Positions 34,161 through 41,999 of a DNA stretch of 64,000 nt are shown here, in pieces. Under the pieces are notes generated by a model. It made no database searches. It was not told the origin of the DNA and saw only the letters and a list, made by a program, of their open reading frames with translations. The DNA is from a virus. Position numbers and translations under genes: made by a program. Location: positions 62,001 through 126,000 of IMG/VR virus record IMGVR_UViG_3300020469_005214. The stretch is one strand, 5' to 3'. How positions within the stretch are numbered: the first letter of the stretch is position 1; every line of letters begins with the position of its first letter.

Positions 34161-34311
34161 AATTTGGAGAGTATGGGCTAAGTCTATTGGGGAAAAGGCT
34201 TTCTCAAAAAATGGAGAAGCAGATGTTGTCGCAATCGTAAGAACTATTATATTTTTAACTTATTTAATTACTAACTTATTTATTATATCTGGCGTAATAA
34301 GGCATTGGTAA
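34150..34311 (+). CDS. Conserved small phage membrane protein, 53 aa
   Basis: MLNKIWRVWAKSIGEKAF at the start, an acidic EADVVAIVR segment, then one membrane helix ending GVIRHW. The same architecture (basic-Trp N-terminus, EAD-VAxIRT, ...IRHW) recurs in small proteins of T4-like marine phages. Overlaps the methyltransferase stop by 11 nt. Confidence 0.65.
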   Translation: MLNKIWRVWAKSIGEKAFSKNGEADVVAIVRTIIFLTYLITNLFIISGVIRHW

Positions 34312-34323
34312 TAAATATTTTTC

Positions 34324-34352
34324 TTGACTTTTATAAACATATTATCAATATA
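34324..34352 (+). promoter_or_regulatory. Class I promoter
   Basis: TTGACT (34324-34329), 17 bp, AATATA (34347-34352), 8 nt to ATG 34361. Confidence 0.6.
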
Positions 34353-34360
34353 CAAAAATT

Positions 34361-34549
34361 ATGAATGAAGAATATATATTTAATAAATTAAAAAAACTCA
34401 TTGCAGATGATAAAATTAAATGTCGCGAAGCAGAAGATATTTACGAGTTATATCTTGAAGAAATAGATGATACTTCTATAGATACCGCCATAGAACGTGC
34501 AGAGTATGATATCGAAGAGGCACTTAAACTCAATTCTTGGAAAAAGTAA
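34361..34549 (+). CDS. Hypothetical protein, 62 aa
   Basis: Acidic helical protein (EDIYELYLEEIDD); own promoter. No recognised domain. Confidence 0.6.
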   Translation: MNEEYIFNKLKKLIADDKIKCREAEDIYELYLEEIDDTSIDTAIERAEYDIEEALKLNSWKK

Positions 34550-34558
34550 AAATAACTC

Positions 34559-34587
34559 TTGACAGTAACAAACAAAAAGAACAACAT
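34559..34587 (+). promoter_or_regulatory. Class I promoter with weak -10
   Basis: TTGACA (34559-34564), 17 bp, CAACAT (34582-34587), 6 nt to ATG 34594. It overrules the longer in-frame start upstream. Confidence 0.5.
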
Positions 34588-34593
34588 AGCCAA

Positions 34594-35154
34594 ATGAATA
34601 TCTTCGCTTTATCAACCAATCACGAAGTCGCCGCAAAATGGCACAACGACAAGCATTGCGTCAAAATGGTTACAGAAATCATGCAATGTTTATCTTGTGC
34701 TGTTATAAGACACGATACTCCAACAGAGTTATTGCCGTTAAGTAAGAAAGGTACACCAGTAAAAGGTGGTTACCATCATCATCCTAGCTCTATTTGGGCA
34801 GGAAATACTAAGGGAAATTTTGAATGGTTGTGCCATCACGGGATTTCGTTAGCCAAAGAATATACTAGACGTTATAATAAGACTCATTTTTGTGAAGGAG
34901 TTATTACTAGACTCTTTTCTTTGATTGATTATATTCCAGATGGAAATATAGAAGATTTTGCAGTTGCTATATCAGAAGACTCAGAATGTCGCAAGATAGA
35001 CAATTTTGAAGATCTTCATCCAGTAACTAAATATAGATTATATTATAAGATCGACAAGGCACACTTGGCAAACTGGAAGGCAAATAAGCCTCATTGGTAT
35101 GATTACTCAATAGAGAAAATCATCGAAACATCACAATCAATCGTTACAGTATGA
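34594..35154 (+). CDS. Conserved phage protein, 186 aa (HNDKHCVKM type)
   Basis: The N-terminus MNIFALSTNHEVAAKWHNDKHCVKM, HHHPSSIWAG near residue 75 and WLCHHGISLAKEYTRRY near 95 match a family common in phages and sometimes labelled pyrimidine-dimer-glycosylase-related. Conserved His/Asp/Lys suggest an enzyme or metal site. I do not assign a reaction. Confidence 0.6.
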   Translation: MNIFALSTNHEVAAKWHNDKHCVKMVTEIMQCLSCAVIRHDTPTELLPLSKKGTPVKGGYHHHPSSIWAGNTKGNFEWLCHHGISLAKEYTRRYNKTHFCEGVITRLFSLIDYIPDGNIEDFAVAISEDSECRKIDNFEDLHPVTKYRLYYKIDKAHLANWKANKPHWYDYSIEKIIETSQSIVTV

Positions 35155-35603
35155 ATAAGCTAACTAGACCTATTTATGCCTTTGCGGTAGTAATAATATT
35201 TATAATTTTTACCATCGTTGCAGGCTCGTTGCAGGGCGCGACAATTACAGATGTTATTTACGCTATAGAAGAAGTTGAATCTAATCGTGACCCTTACGCT
35301 ATAAATACAAAAGAAAATGCTATTGGTTGCCTGCAAATACGACCAATTATGATTGCTGACTACAATCGAATTACTGGAGAAGATTTGTCTCATAATATTG
35401 CTTACAATCGTTCTATGGCTTATATTATTGCATTTACGATCTTTAATCACTATATAAAAGGTATTGATAAACCCAACGCCAAACACTTAGCTTTTATATG
35501 GAATGGTGGTGGTGGTGCTTGGAGACGAGTGGATAATCCTAAAAACGATCAGAAGCAGAAAAACCTTGACATCTATTGGAATAAAGTCAAAATGCACTTA
35601 TGA
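35151..35603 (+). CDS. Lysozyme/transglycosylase-like protein with N-terminal anchor
   Basis: 150 aa. Hydrophobic segment at residues 9-29 (signal-arrest or signal peptide), then a lytic-transglycosylase-like core: AIEEVESNRDPYAIN with the catalytic Glu in ES, AIGCLQIRP, and HLAFIWNGGGGAW. Could cut peptidoglycan as a SAR-type endolysin. No holin is recognisable next to it. Confidence 0.6.
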   Translation: MNKLTRPIYAFAVVIIFIIFTIVAGSLQGATITDVIYAIEEVESNRDPYAINTKENAIGCLQIRPIMIADYNRITGEDLSHNIAYNRSMAYIIAFTIFNHYIKGIDKPNAKHLAFIWNGGGGAWRRVDNPKNDQKQKNLDIYWNKVKMHL

Positions 35604-35806
35604 ATGAAGAAACAAAAACACCTATCGATAAAATAAGGGCTGAAGCCAAAAAAATTGAAGATGCCATTGAATATGCAGATGCTAAAGTCGCAGAAAGATT
35701 TGGCGATTCAAGATGGACTGAAACAGATGGTACAGAACATTATACAGATAGAGCGCAAGATTTATTTAATGAATACTACGACAGTTACCAAAGGTTAACA
35801 ATATAA
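35600..35806 (+). CDS. Hypothetical protein, 68 aa
   Basis: ATGA overlap with the lysozyme-like gene. Charged helix followed by DSRWTETDGTEHYTDRA. No recognised domain. Confidence 0.6.
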   Translation: MNEETKTPIDKIRAEAKKIEDAIEYADAKVAERFGDSRWTETDGTEHYTDRAQDLFNEYYDSYQRLTI

Positions 35807-35818
35807 ATTATTTTTTTT

Positions 35819-35894
35819 GCATCCTTAGCTCAATCGGTAGAGCAGTTGACTTTTAATCAATTGGTTCTGGGTTCAAGTCCCAGAGGATGTACCA
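35819..35894 (+). tRNA. tRNA-Lys (anticodon TTT)
   Basis: Full cloverleaf with encoded CCA. Acceptor GCATCCT/AGGATGT, anticodon arm GTTGA-CTTTTAA-TCAAT, T-arm around GTTCAAGTC. Matches the AAA-rich codon use of the genome. Confidence 0.95.
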
Positions 35895-35900
35895 CATTTA

Positions 35901-35977
35901 GCCCCTATCGTCTAGTCTGGTTAGGACACCGCGTTTTCATCGCGTCAACCACGGTTCGAATCCGTGTAGGGGTGCCA
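35901..35977 (+). tRNA. tRNA-Glu (anticodon TTC)
   Basis: Six bases after tRNA-Lys, with encoded CCA. Acceptor GCCCCTA/TAGGGGT, anticodon loop TTTTCAT, T-loop GTTCGAATC. The top anticodon-stem pair is mismatched (C-T) but the fold is otherwise complete. Confidence 0.93.
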
Positions 35978-35995
35978 TTTTTTTTAAAAAAGATG

Positions 35996-36023
35996 TTGAC
36001 ATCTATAAAAACACTAATATAAA
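35996..36023 (+). promoter_or_regulatory. Class I promoter with leader
   Basis: TTGACA (35996-36001), 16 bp, TATAAA (36018-36023). Leader of about 40 nt. Confidence 0.6.
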
Positions 36024-36053
36024 TGTAAAAACAGTTATAAATATAAAACACAA

Positions 36054-36071
36054 ATGATTAAACACAAATGA
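36054..36071 (+). CDS. Five-codon upstream ORF (MIKHK)
   Basis: ATG 36054 to TGA 36071; the stop overlaps the downstream start as ATGA. It lies in a 14-bp direct repeat containing ATGATTAAA. Either a coupling uORF or a duplicated start site. Confidence 0.35.
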   Translation: MIKHK

Positions 36072-36466
36072 TTAAACAAATAGACAAACAAGTATTACGC
36101 TCCCTTCGATCAGAAATCAATACAGCATTGGAGCCATTAGCTGAGAAATATGGAATTAAATTTGATGCAGGTAACGCTACATTCTCAGAATTTAATGCCA
36201 CAATCAAATTAGAAATCGCAACTTCTAAAGATGGAGATTTTGTTACCAAAGAGGGTCAAGATTTTCTTAATTATGCAGAATTGCTTGGATTATCTAAAGA
36301 TATGCTAAATAAAGAGTTTACTTATTTCGGAACTGCATACATTCTTAATGGATATTCGCCTCGCTCTTCTAAATTTCCTTTTATTGCTGAAAAGGTAGAA
36401 GATGGTCGCTCATACAAGTTACCTAAAAATGCCGTAACTGCGGAAAATTTTAAAGAAGTTGCTTAA
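36068..36466 (+). CDS. Hypothetical phage protein, 132 aa
   Basis: Helical start, middle with KFDAGNATFSEFNATIKLEIATS strands, then LSKDMLNKEFTYFGTAYILNGYSP. Looks like a conserved small phage protein of unknown role. Confidence 0.6.
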   Translation: MIKQIDKQVLRSLRSEINTALEPLAEKYGIKFDAGNATFSEFNATIKLEIATSKDGDFVTKEGQDFLNYAELLGLSKDMLNKEFTYFGTAYILNGYSPRSSKFPFIAEKVEDGRSYKLPKNAVTAENFKEVA

Positions 36467-36720
36467 TGGAAAATAAAATATACGACAAACCAATCGCGTT
36501 CGATGTAGATATGCCAGTAAAAGGAGTTAAAAGGTTTACTGTTTACGCAAGAAGCGATGAAGAAGCGGTTAAAAAAGTCGAGACACGCGCTTTTGAACCC
36601 TTTGATTCAGAGTGGTTTGAGGAACTTGATTGCGAAAAGCCTTATGTCATTGACGCTGATGAATCAAATGTTCATCCTAGACCAATTCTTTCGAGTATTG
36701 TTACAAACATAGAAAATTAA
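36466..36720 (+). CDS. Small acidic protein with DpnD/PcfM-like pattern
   Basis: 84 aa, overlapping the preceding stop by one base. VKRFTVYARSDEEAVKKV resembles the beta-strand/EEA-helix unit found in several other small proteins of this window (37137, 45938, 47192). Confidence 0.5.
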   Translation: MENKIYDKPIAFDVDMPVKGVKRFTVYARSDEEAVKKVETRAFEPFDSEWFEELDCEKPYVIDADESNVHPRPILSSIVTNIEN

Positions 36721-36728
36721 TCGATATT

Positions 36729-36929
36729 ATGCCAGATTATAAAATAACTGTAACAGAAACAGTAACTTATCAATCGATTGTTTCTATTCCAAAACAAGAT
36801 AATGATACAGATGTCGAGCAATTAATAGTTGACAACTTTTATAACAATGGTCATTATGATAATTCTAATATCTTACACTCAGAAACTTCTGATATAGAAA
36901 TCCAACAAATGAACAGATATGATAGTTAA
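36729..36929 (+). CDS. Small DpnD/PcfM-like protein
   Basis: 66 aa. YKITVTETVTYQSIVSIPKQ, followed by a helix: the two-strand start seen in DpnD-PcfM-type domains. Function unknown. Confidence 0.5.
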   Translation: MPDYKITVTETVTYQSIVSIPKQDNDTDVEQLIVDNFYNNGHYDNSNILHSETSDIEIQQMNRYDS

Positions 36930-37134
36930 ACTAAATGATAAAGATTACGTTCGTCAAAAAATGGAGGATACATTAGACGAAGCTGATGGATTAGCGGAGC
37001 TAATTTGTGAAGGCGGAGCAGAAGGCGTATATACTCAAAAAGAATTGTTGACAATGCAGAGCGAAGCAGATACATTGTTTTCTCTTGCTAACGCTTTAGA
37101 AATGCGTTTAAAAAAACTAAATAACCAATTATAA
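36919..37134 (+). CDS. Hypothetical protein, 71 aa
   Basis: Acidic, almost fully helical; 11-nt overlap with the preceding gene. No recognised domain. Confidence 0.55.
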   Translation: MIVKLNDKDYVRQKMEDTLDEADGLAELICEGGAEGVYTQKELLTMQSEADTLFSLANALEMRLKKLNNQL

Positions 37135-37136
37135 AA

Positions 37137-37376
37137 ATGAGCGAAATATATAAAGGACATTATACTAATCTAGCCCAACCTGCCGAAGAAGGCGTATATC
37201 GCGTAGGCGTAGTTACTACAGTAACTCGTTATATCGATATAAAAGCTCCTTCTCAAGAAGAAGCCAATGAAGAGGCAAAACGATATTATGATGAGGAAAT
37301 CCACAGTCGTGATGATTGGAAATGGGATGTCGAGGAAGAAGAAGAGTTTGATCATGTCTTTGAAGCCGATATTTAG
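37137..37376 (+). CDS. Small acidic DpnD/PcfM-like protein
   Basis: 79 aa. YRVGVVTTVTRYIDIKAPSQEEANEEAKRYY shows the strand-strand-EEA helix pattern; highly acidic C-terminus. Confidence 0.5.
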   Translation: MSEIYKGHYTNLAQPAEEGVYRVGVVTTVTRYIDIKAPSQEEANEEAKRYYDEEIHSRDDWKWDVEEEEEFDHVFEADI

Positions 37377-37378
37377 TC

Positions 37379-37407
37379 TTGACTTTTATAATTTACCACT
37401 CATTATT
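37379..37407 (+). promoter_or_regulatory. Class I promoter with CTAACCAC leader
   Basis: TTGACT (37379-37384), 17 bp, ATTATT (37402-37407), followed by CTAACCAC (37408-37415) and an A/C-rich leader to ATG 37431. Confidence 0.65.
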
Positions 37408-37430
37408 CTAACCACTAAATAACACACACT

Positions 37431-37673
37431 ATGAACATAACAAAAAGAGAATACGACTTAATCAGAGACGAGCTTACTGGCGGTTGTTGGAGTGCGAGTT
37501 TCGAGGATGAGTACGGAGTTGAATTAAGTCGTTCAGTTGTGAATAAGACTGAGGACGAATTAACTCAAGAATTGGAAAGCGGATGGGTTCCGCAACCAAT
37601 GACCGAACTTAAGCAGTGGGCGTTAGCAAGCTACCAGTATATATCCCAAGATGAATACAGATTACTACAGTAA
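37431..37673 (+). CDS. Hypothetical protein, 80 aa
   Basis: Acidic; Trp-rich (GGCWSASF, ESGWVPQP, LKQWAL). No recognised domain. Overlaps the next gene by 23 nt. Confidence 0.55.
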   Translation: MNITKREYDLIRDELTGGCWSASFEDEYGVELSRSVVNKTEDELTQELESGWVPQPMTELKQWALASYQYISQDEYRLLQ

Positions 37674-37815
37674 ATGTGACGAGATAATTGAGCAAGGTGT
37701 ATGCACCGAAGACGAGTTATCCATTGCGGTACGCTTTGGAGGCGCATCTATGGAAACCCTAGAAAATCTAATCAAGTACAAGGCACAATTAAAAGCAGAA
37801 TACAACACACTATGA
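37651..37815 (+). CDS. Hypothetical protein, 54 aa
   Basis: MNTDYYSKCDEIIEQG then helical, charged sequence. It ends in an ATGA overlap with the next start, supporting a real coupled gene. Confidence 0.55.
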   Translation: MNTDYYSKCDEIIEQGVCTEDELSIAVRFGGASMETLENLIKYKAQLKAEYNTL

Positions 37816-37985
37816 CACTAGAAGACACACACTTACAGGTAGACTTACCAAACGCACCTACTGACAAGCTATTGAACTACGACATAATTCTTAGAGTAAA
37901 TGACGAAGGCGATGCTTATGAAGGATTTTCTCTCTATGATTATAAAAACCAAGAAGAAATTACTTGGGTATCATTTAATAAATAA
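37812..37985 (+). CDS. Hypothetical protein, 57 aa
   Basis: Start at ATG 37812 (coupled), not the longer upstream frame that overlaps the previous gene. Acidic beta-rich protein (YDIILRVNDEGDAYEGFSLYD). Confidence 0.55.
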   Translation: MTLEDTHLQVDLPNAPTDKLLNYDIILRVNDEGDAYEGFSLYDYKNQEEITWVSFNK

Positions 37986-38004
37986 ACACACTAACTATAG
38001 AGAT

Positions 38005-38208
38005 ATGCCCAAACCAACACAAACAACAGAACTAGATGATGCTCGTAGAGTATTAGGAATGCTTGATACTGTAACTGATCCAGAAGAATATAAAAAAATC
38101 TTTGGGGTTAAAGATAAAGATGTCGAAAAAATGAGGCAACTTATTGCAGAAAGAGGTAAGCCCAAAAAGAAAGTATTTGAAATAAGCGAGGAAAATGATG
38201 ATGAATAA
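38005..38208 (+). CDS. Hypothetical protein, 67 aa
   Basis: Start at ATG 38005 (MPKPTQTTEL), since the longer frame overlaps the upstream gene. Charged helical protein with a basic patch (GKPKKK). Confidence 0.55.
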   Translation: MPKPTQTTELDDARRVLGMLDTVTDPEEYKKIFGVKDKDVEKMRQLIAERGKPKKKVFEISEENDDE

Positions 38209-38413
38209 AACAGAAGCATATATTAGAGCATCAAGATTCTACTTGTCTGAGGAACTTCCTCAAGACTTTGAGAGTTTGGATGAAGAAGAGGTAACAACAT
38301 TCATCCATGAGAACATTTGGGAACCATTTGAGCTTTGGGATTCTTATGATATTCTTGAGCTTATTGATGATTTGGCTTGTGAATTTCTTAGTGTTTCTTC
38401 TAATAAAAGTTAA
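38195..38413 (+). CDS. Hypothetical protein, 72 aa
   Basis: Acidic helical protein; 14-nt overlap with the preceding gene. Last gene before the 1-kb AT-rich gap. Confidence 0.55.
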   Translation: MMMNKTEAYIRASRFYLSEELPQDFESLDEEEVTTFIHENIWEPFELWDSYDILELIDDLACEFLSVSSNKS

Positions 38414-38983
38414 ACTAAATAATAAGAGACACTTTAAATTAAATATCTAAAGATATATTAGTAATAAAAGGAAGAATTTAATTTTAAAACCTATTCTAAG
38501 TGACTTATAATCAGCTACAAATAATCCGTCAAATAAACCAATGGTATAACTAGCTTTTTAAGGTCTAAAGCCTTGTAGAGCTTTATATACAAATATAACC
38601 TTTTACCTCAGTAAAATAGCATAATAAGATAAAATAAATAAGTAGAATATATAAAGAAATAATATATATAAATATACATAGAATAAATAAAAAAATAATA
38701 GAACTAGATAGGTATTTTTTGCTTGTAGGGGATTATCCAGTTTATATTTTTTAAATAAATGGATTTTTTTTGCAAAAACCCTATTTTTTTTTATAAATAA
38801 TGCTTTTTTTCTATATTCTGCCTATAATTATAGTATTGACATGATCAAATAAATACTTACAATTTCAAATAAAAGTTTTTTCATCCCAAATAAATGAATA
38901 AAAAAAAATAATAAAAAAAAATATTTTTAAATAAATAATATAAAAAAAGTTTTTATTTTCCCAAATAAGCGTTTTATTAATAA
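38414..38983. other. Gene-free AT-rich stretch before tRNA-Arg
   Basis: No credible frame. It holds several imperfect hairpins and a TTGACA at about 38836 that could drive tRNA-Arg. Poly-T and poly-A tracts increase toward the tRNA, where the AAATAA repeat family begins. Confidence 0.6.
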
Positions 38984-39330
38984 GGCTCTATAGTTCAAGG
39001 GATAGAACAAGACACTTCTAATGTTTAGATCTGAGTTCGAATCTCGGTGGAGCTACCAAAAAAAATAAAAGTTTTTTTTCGCGAAATAAATGTATAAATT
39101 TTTATAAAAAAAAATAAAAGTTTTTTCGGCCTAAATAAAGGCGCATATAAAAAAATAAAAAAAAAGTTTTTTTTGCCCAAATAAATGTCCATATAAAAAA
39201 ATAAAATAAAAAAAAATATTCTTGACAATGTAGCAAAATAAAAAAAATAAAATAAAAAATTTTTTTCTTGACAAGATAAAAAAAATAAAATAAAATAAAG
39301 GTTTTATCTGCCCAAATAAAGGTGCAGGCG
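38870..39330 (+). repeat. AAATAA repeat array around tRNA-Arg
   Basis: At least six diverged units of the form GTTTTTT..CC(N)AAATAA(N)G, separated by A-rich linkers (for example around 38885, 38963, 39082, 39132, 39177 and 39315). The same core recurs at 52.3-57.0 kb. Two TTGACA boxes (about 39233 and 39269) lie within it. No coding frame. Confidence 0.65.
38984..39058 (+). tRNA. tRNA-Arg (anticodon TCT)
   Basis: Acceptor GGCTCTA/TGGAGCT with encoded CCA, D-arm GTTC/GAAC, anticodon arm AGACA-CTTCTAA-TGTTT, T-loop GTTCGAATC. Two G-U pairs in the acceptor stem. Reads AGA, a frequent codon here. Confidence 0.92.
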
Positions 39331-39427
39331 TATATAAGAAAAAGTATACTATATAAAGTATATAAAAAAGTATTATATATAGGCGGATAATTTAATTTGT
39401 TTTTTTTTATTTTTTTTTAAAAAAAGC

Positions 39428-39456
39428 TTGACTCATGTGATCAAGTCTGCATTATT
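39428..39456 (+). promoter_or_regulatory. Class I promoter
   Basis: TTGACT (39428-39433), 17 bp, ATTATT (39451-39456), 6 nt to ATG 39463. Confidence 0.7.
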
Positions 39457-39462
39457 GTGGAC

Positions 39463-40179
39463 ATGATTAAACCAAAAAACATATATCCATTATCACTGGG
39501 TGCCGACGCCAAAACCGTAAAGGGTCAGCTATTAGGTTATGCTACGGGTATACTTTATCTGGCTCCCGTAAAAGAAGCAGGATTTGGCAACGTTTGCCCA
39601 AATGCTTCTGCAGGTTGCGCTTCTTCCTGCCTCTTCACAGCGGGACGGGCTAAAATGTCCAGTGTCCGTAAAGCCCGTATTGCTAAAACTCAACGCTTTT
39701 TTAAAGAAAAAGATGAATTTTTGGCTGATATTACGTCTGCTATTATAAAAATGTTTGATTATGTAAAGAAGATGGAGTACAGCTTTGCAGTCAGGCTAAA
39801 CGGCACCAGTGATTTACCGTTTGAAAAATTCGGGATTTTTGACAAGTTCGAAGATATTACTTTTTATGATTATACTAAGTCAAAAAGAAGAATGATGACT
39901 TATCTTAATGGAGACATGCCAAAAAATTATTCTCTTACTTTCTCACGCAGCGAGACAAACCATGATGATTGCATGGAAGTTCTAGAGGCAGGCGGCAACG
40001 TGGCCGTAGTATTTGCAACTAAAAAGAATAAAGATTTGCCAGATGAGTGGAAGGGATATAAAATTGTAGACGGCGATAAATCTGATTTAAGATTTTTAGA
40101 TGATAAAAACGTTATTGTTGGCTTACGTGCAAAAGGCGACGGAATTAAAGATGAAAGTGGATTTGTAGTAAAAATATAA
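39463..40179 (+). CDS. Conserved phage protein with CPxxxxxCxxxC motif
   Basis: 238 aa from ATG 39463 (GTG 39457 is too close to the -10 box). YPLSLGADAKTVKG, NVCPNASAGCASSCLFTAGRA, AVRLNGTSDLPFE and FYDYTKSKRRM are features of a phage family of unknown function. The three-Cys cluster and strand/helix spacing recall radical-SAM-like TIM barrels, but the canonical CxxxCxxC is absent, so that link is weak. Confidence 0.65.
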   Translation: MIKPKNIYPLSLGADAKTVKGQLLGYATGILYLAPVKEAGFGNVCPNASAGCASSCLFTAGRAKMSSVRKARIAKTQRFFKEKDEFLADITSAIIKMFDYVKKMEYSFAVRLNGTSDLPFEKFGIFDKFEDITFYDYTKSKRRMMTYLNGDMPKNYSLTFSRSETNHDDCMEVLEAGGNVAVVFATKKNKDLPDEWKGYKIVDGDKSDLRFLDDKNVIVGLRAKGDGIKDESGFVVKI

Positions 40180-40409
40180 TGGAATATATATTAGAAATAA
40201 GTGCAGGCTATCTAGATCGAGAATCTGATCGGATGTTACAATATAACGGCCTATCCTTAAAGGAATGGATCAAAGCATATTGTAAAAGAAATAAAATAGA
40301 ATTATCTACTAATTATGGGGACCTGACATTAGGATTTAAATCAGAAAATCAATTAAATTGCTTTACACGGCGCGGAAATGGGATATTTCCTTATTTCGAG
40401 TTTTTATGA
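40179..40409 (+). CDS. Hypothetical protein, 76 aa
   Basis: TAATG overlap with the preceding gene. Mixed helix/strand protein, no recognised domain. Confidence 0.55.
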   Translation: MEYILEISAGYLDRESDRMLQYNGLSLKEWIKAYCKRNKIELSTNYGDLTLGFKSENQLNCFTRRGNGIFPYFEFL

Positions 40410-40456
40410 CATTATTAATTATTGTATTTATTCTTTTATTACTTTTCCAGGATTAA
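40406..40456 (+). CDS. 16-aa hydrophobic micropeptide, member 2
   Basis: MTLLIIVFILLLLFQD. ATGA overlap with the preceding stop; ends just before the next promoter. One membrane helix. Compare 31680 and 55098. Confidence 0.45.
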   Translation: MTLLIIVFILLLLFQD

Positions 40457-40458
40457 GC

Positions 40459-40487
40459 TTGACAAACTCAAATATATGTAAATAATA
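40459..40487 (+). promoter_or_regulatory. Class I promoter
   Basis: TTGACA (40459-40464), 17 bp, ATAATA (40482-40487), 5 nt to ATG 40493. Confidence 0.7.
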
Positions 40488-40492
40488 AACTC

Positions 40493-40687
40493 ATGAAATA
40501 TAACCATATGTATGATATAGCCTTCACTATTGAATCAAATAATGAAGAAGAAGATGTTACCATAGATGAATTAATTGAAGGTGTCGAAAAAAGGCTAGTT
40601 CAATTAAAGTCTGAACGGGATATCGAAGCCTACGGGTATTGTGATTCTTTTAAAATTTCGGGATTGAGACCATCGACTCAAATTTAA
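40493..40687 (+). CDS. Hypothetical protein, 64 aa
   Basis: Acidic N-terminal half, with FTIESNNEEEDVTIDELIEGVEKRL. No recognised domain; leaderless-type start. Confidence 0.6.
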   Translation: MKYNHMYDIAFTIESNNEEEDVTIDELIEGVEKRLVQLKSERDIEAYGYCDSFKISGLRPSTQI

Positions 40688-40689
40688 TC

Positions 40690-40718
40690 TTGACACAACC
40701 AGAATACCAAACATTATA
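40690..40718 (+). promoter_or_regulatory. Class I promoter
   Basis: TTGACA (40690-40695), 17 bp, ATTATA (40713-40718), 6 nt to ATG 40725. Confidence 0.7.
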
Positions 40719-40724
40719 GTAACC

Positions 40725-41042
40725 ATGAATGCAGAAAAAATAACACAGTTCATCAAGGAAAAATGTCTCGAAATAGTCGGGGGAAAACCCAACGAGGATG
40801 GTATCCTTGTTTTAACTCCAGAGCAAAAAGAATCATACGATTCTGAAGAAAGTAAATGGGAACGCTTCCATAAGTCATGTGAATATTGGAATTGGAACTT
40901 TGGTTACGCTGGAGTAGCTAAAGAAATCATTGACAATTATCATGAATGGGAACGAGATGAGTTATATGAATTTATTAACTTTTATTTTGAAAATAAACAT
41001 TATTCTGACGAAATAAACGATATTATTGAAGTTTTTGAATAA
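40725..41042 (+). CDS. Hypothetical protein, 105 aa
   Basis: Acidic, aromatic-rich (FHKSCEYWNWNFGYAG, YEFINFYFE). No recognised domain. Confidence 0.6.
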   Translation: MNAEKITQFIKEKCLEIVGGKPNEDGILVLTPEQKESYDSEESKWERFHKSCEYWNWNFGYAGVAKEIIDNYHEWERDELYEFINFYFENKHYSDEINDIIEVFE

Positions 41043-41048
41043 AAATAG

Positions 41049-41076
41049 TTGACAATTTCAAAAAAATATTTATTAT
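41049..41076 (+). promoter_or_regulatory. Class I promoter with leader
   Basis: TTGACA (41049-41054), 16 bp, TATTAT (41071-41076); leader of about 30 nt to ATG 41111. Confidence 0.6.
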
Positions 41077-41110
41077 GTGTAAATAATAGTTCTCACACAA
41101 AAAAAAAATT

Positions 41111-41251
41111 ATGGAATACGTAACAACAGCAATCAATTGGGTAAAAGCCAATAAAAAGACAGCAATCATAGGACTTGTGGTAACACTAGTCGTATTAAAC
41201 CTATTAACTGGTGCCCTTGGATGTGGTGCTGAAGTAGTAGTAGCAGACTAA
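41111..41251 (+). CDS. Small membrane protein, 46 aa
   Basis: Basic start (INWVKANKKT), one membrane helix (residues 18-37) ending LLTGALGCG, a lipobox-like site, and a short acidic tail. Followed after one base by another membrane protein gene. Confidence 0.55.
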   Translation: MEYVTTAINWVKANKKTAIIGLVVTLVVLNLLTGALGCGAEVVVAD

Positions 41252-41252
41252 T

Positions 41253-41495
41253 ATGGAAACTGAAATAGTAGCAAATCCAAGTTTTTGGAAAATTTTGTTG
41301 ACAAGCCCACTGACTTACATCATTTTGTTGATCATTGGTGTGACGATTTTTGAACTTAAAAAACCAAAATCGGCTCCAAAGGCGGAAATAACCCCTAAGA
41401 AGACAGTCACAAAAAAGCCTACCAAAAAATCTACTAAGAAACCTACTAAAAAAACAGTTAAAAAAGCAGTTAAAAAATCGACCAAAAAGTCGTAA
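41253..41495 (+). CDS. Membrane protein with Lys/Thr-repeat cytoplasmic tail
   Basis: 80 aa. One membrane helix (residues 12-32), then a tail of repeated KKPTKKSTKK-type units (residues 36-80), strongly basic and likely nucleic-acid or polyanion binding. Confidence 0.65.
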   Translation: METEIVANPSFWKILLTSPLTYIILLIIGVTIFELKKPKSAPKAEITPKKTVTKKPTKKSTKKPTKKTVKKAVKKSTKKS

Positions 41496-41900
41496 TCGTT
41501 CTTTGCAATTTTGCAGATAATATAAAATACTATTCGCGGGGGATAACATTTTCGGATGCCTCGTGGGAAAGCTCAACTCAATCGAGATAGAAGCATACGC
41601 AATTATGTGATGAGGGTGTGTTAGGTTTTATATTGTAATAGCAGACTCTGACAAGCGACAGAGCGGCTCCCACCATAGAGTCTTAAATTCTCGAAAACTT
41701 GTCAGAGTCACCTGCTATTTATCTTGAATGGATGGATCATGTATAAGAAGATAATTTTATTGATTAAATTATTTAGAAGATGCGAAGTTCGTTCTCGATA
41801 AATAGTTTTATTTTGTTTGTTTGGAATAGACATAAGAAAATGTAATTTAGTGTGTTCTAGGGTATCATATGATATACATCCTAGGCGGTGAAATTTATTC
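41496..41900 (+). other. Gene-free stretch with structured RNA
   Basis: No credible coding frame on either strand. It includes the long stem-loop annotated at 41637 and smaller hairpins upstream (for example CATA/TATG near 41595). Downstream of 41720 I see only AT-rich sequence. Confidence 0.55.
41637..41719 (+). ncRNA. Long stem-loop RNA
   Basis: AATAGCAG (41637-41644) pairs with CTGCTATT (41712-41719) and ACTCTGACAAG (41645-41655) with CTTGTCAGAGT (41698-41708): 19 perfect pairs with a 3-nt bulge and a 42-nt structured apical region. Not followed by a U-tract, so not a simple terminator. Likely a processed or stable small RNA; family unknown. Confidence 0.55.
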
Positions 41901-41929
41901 TTGACAAATAACATCTTAAAGAGTAGCTT
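41901..41929 (+). promoter_or_regulatory. Class I promoter, no start codon at +1
   Basis: TTGACA (41901-41906), 17 bp, TAGCTT (41924-41929). No gene follows at the usual distance, which suggests an RNA transcript. Confidence 0.45.
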
Positions 41930-41970
41930 GTTTGGATTAATTAAAATCGATTAATATTAATCTTAGAGTC

Positions 41971-41999
41971 TTGACTTGAGGCGGTTAATAGATAATAAC
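41971..41999 (+). promoter_or_regulatory. Class I promoter, no start codon at +1
   Basis: TTGACT (41971-41976), 17-18 bp, AATAAC/ATAACT (41994-42000). Followed by the candidate RNA at 42000-42170, not by a gene. Confidence 0.5.

Noticed and set aside
38836-38983. Replication origin in the AT-rich stretch before tRNA-Arg
   Set aside because: High A+T alone is not evidence; I found no iterons or DnaA-box-like series there.
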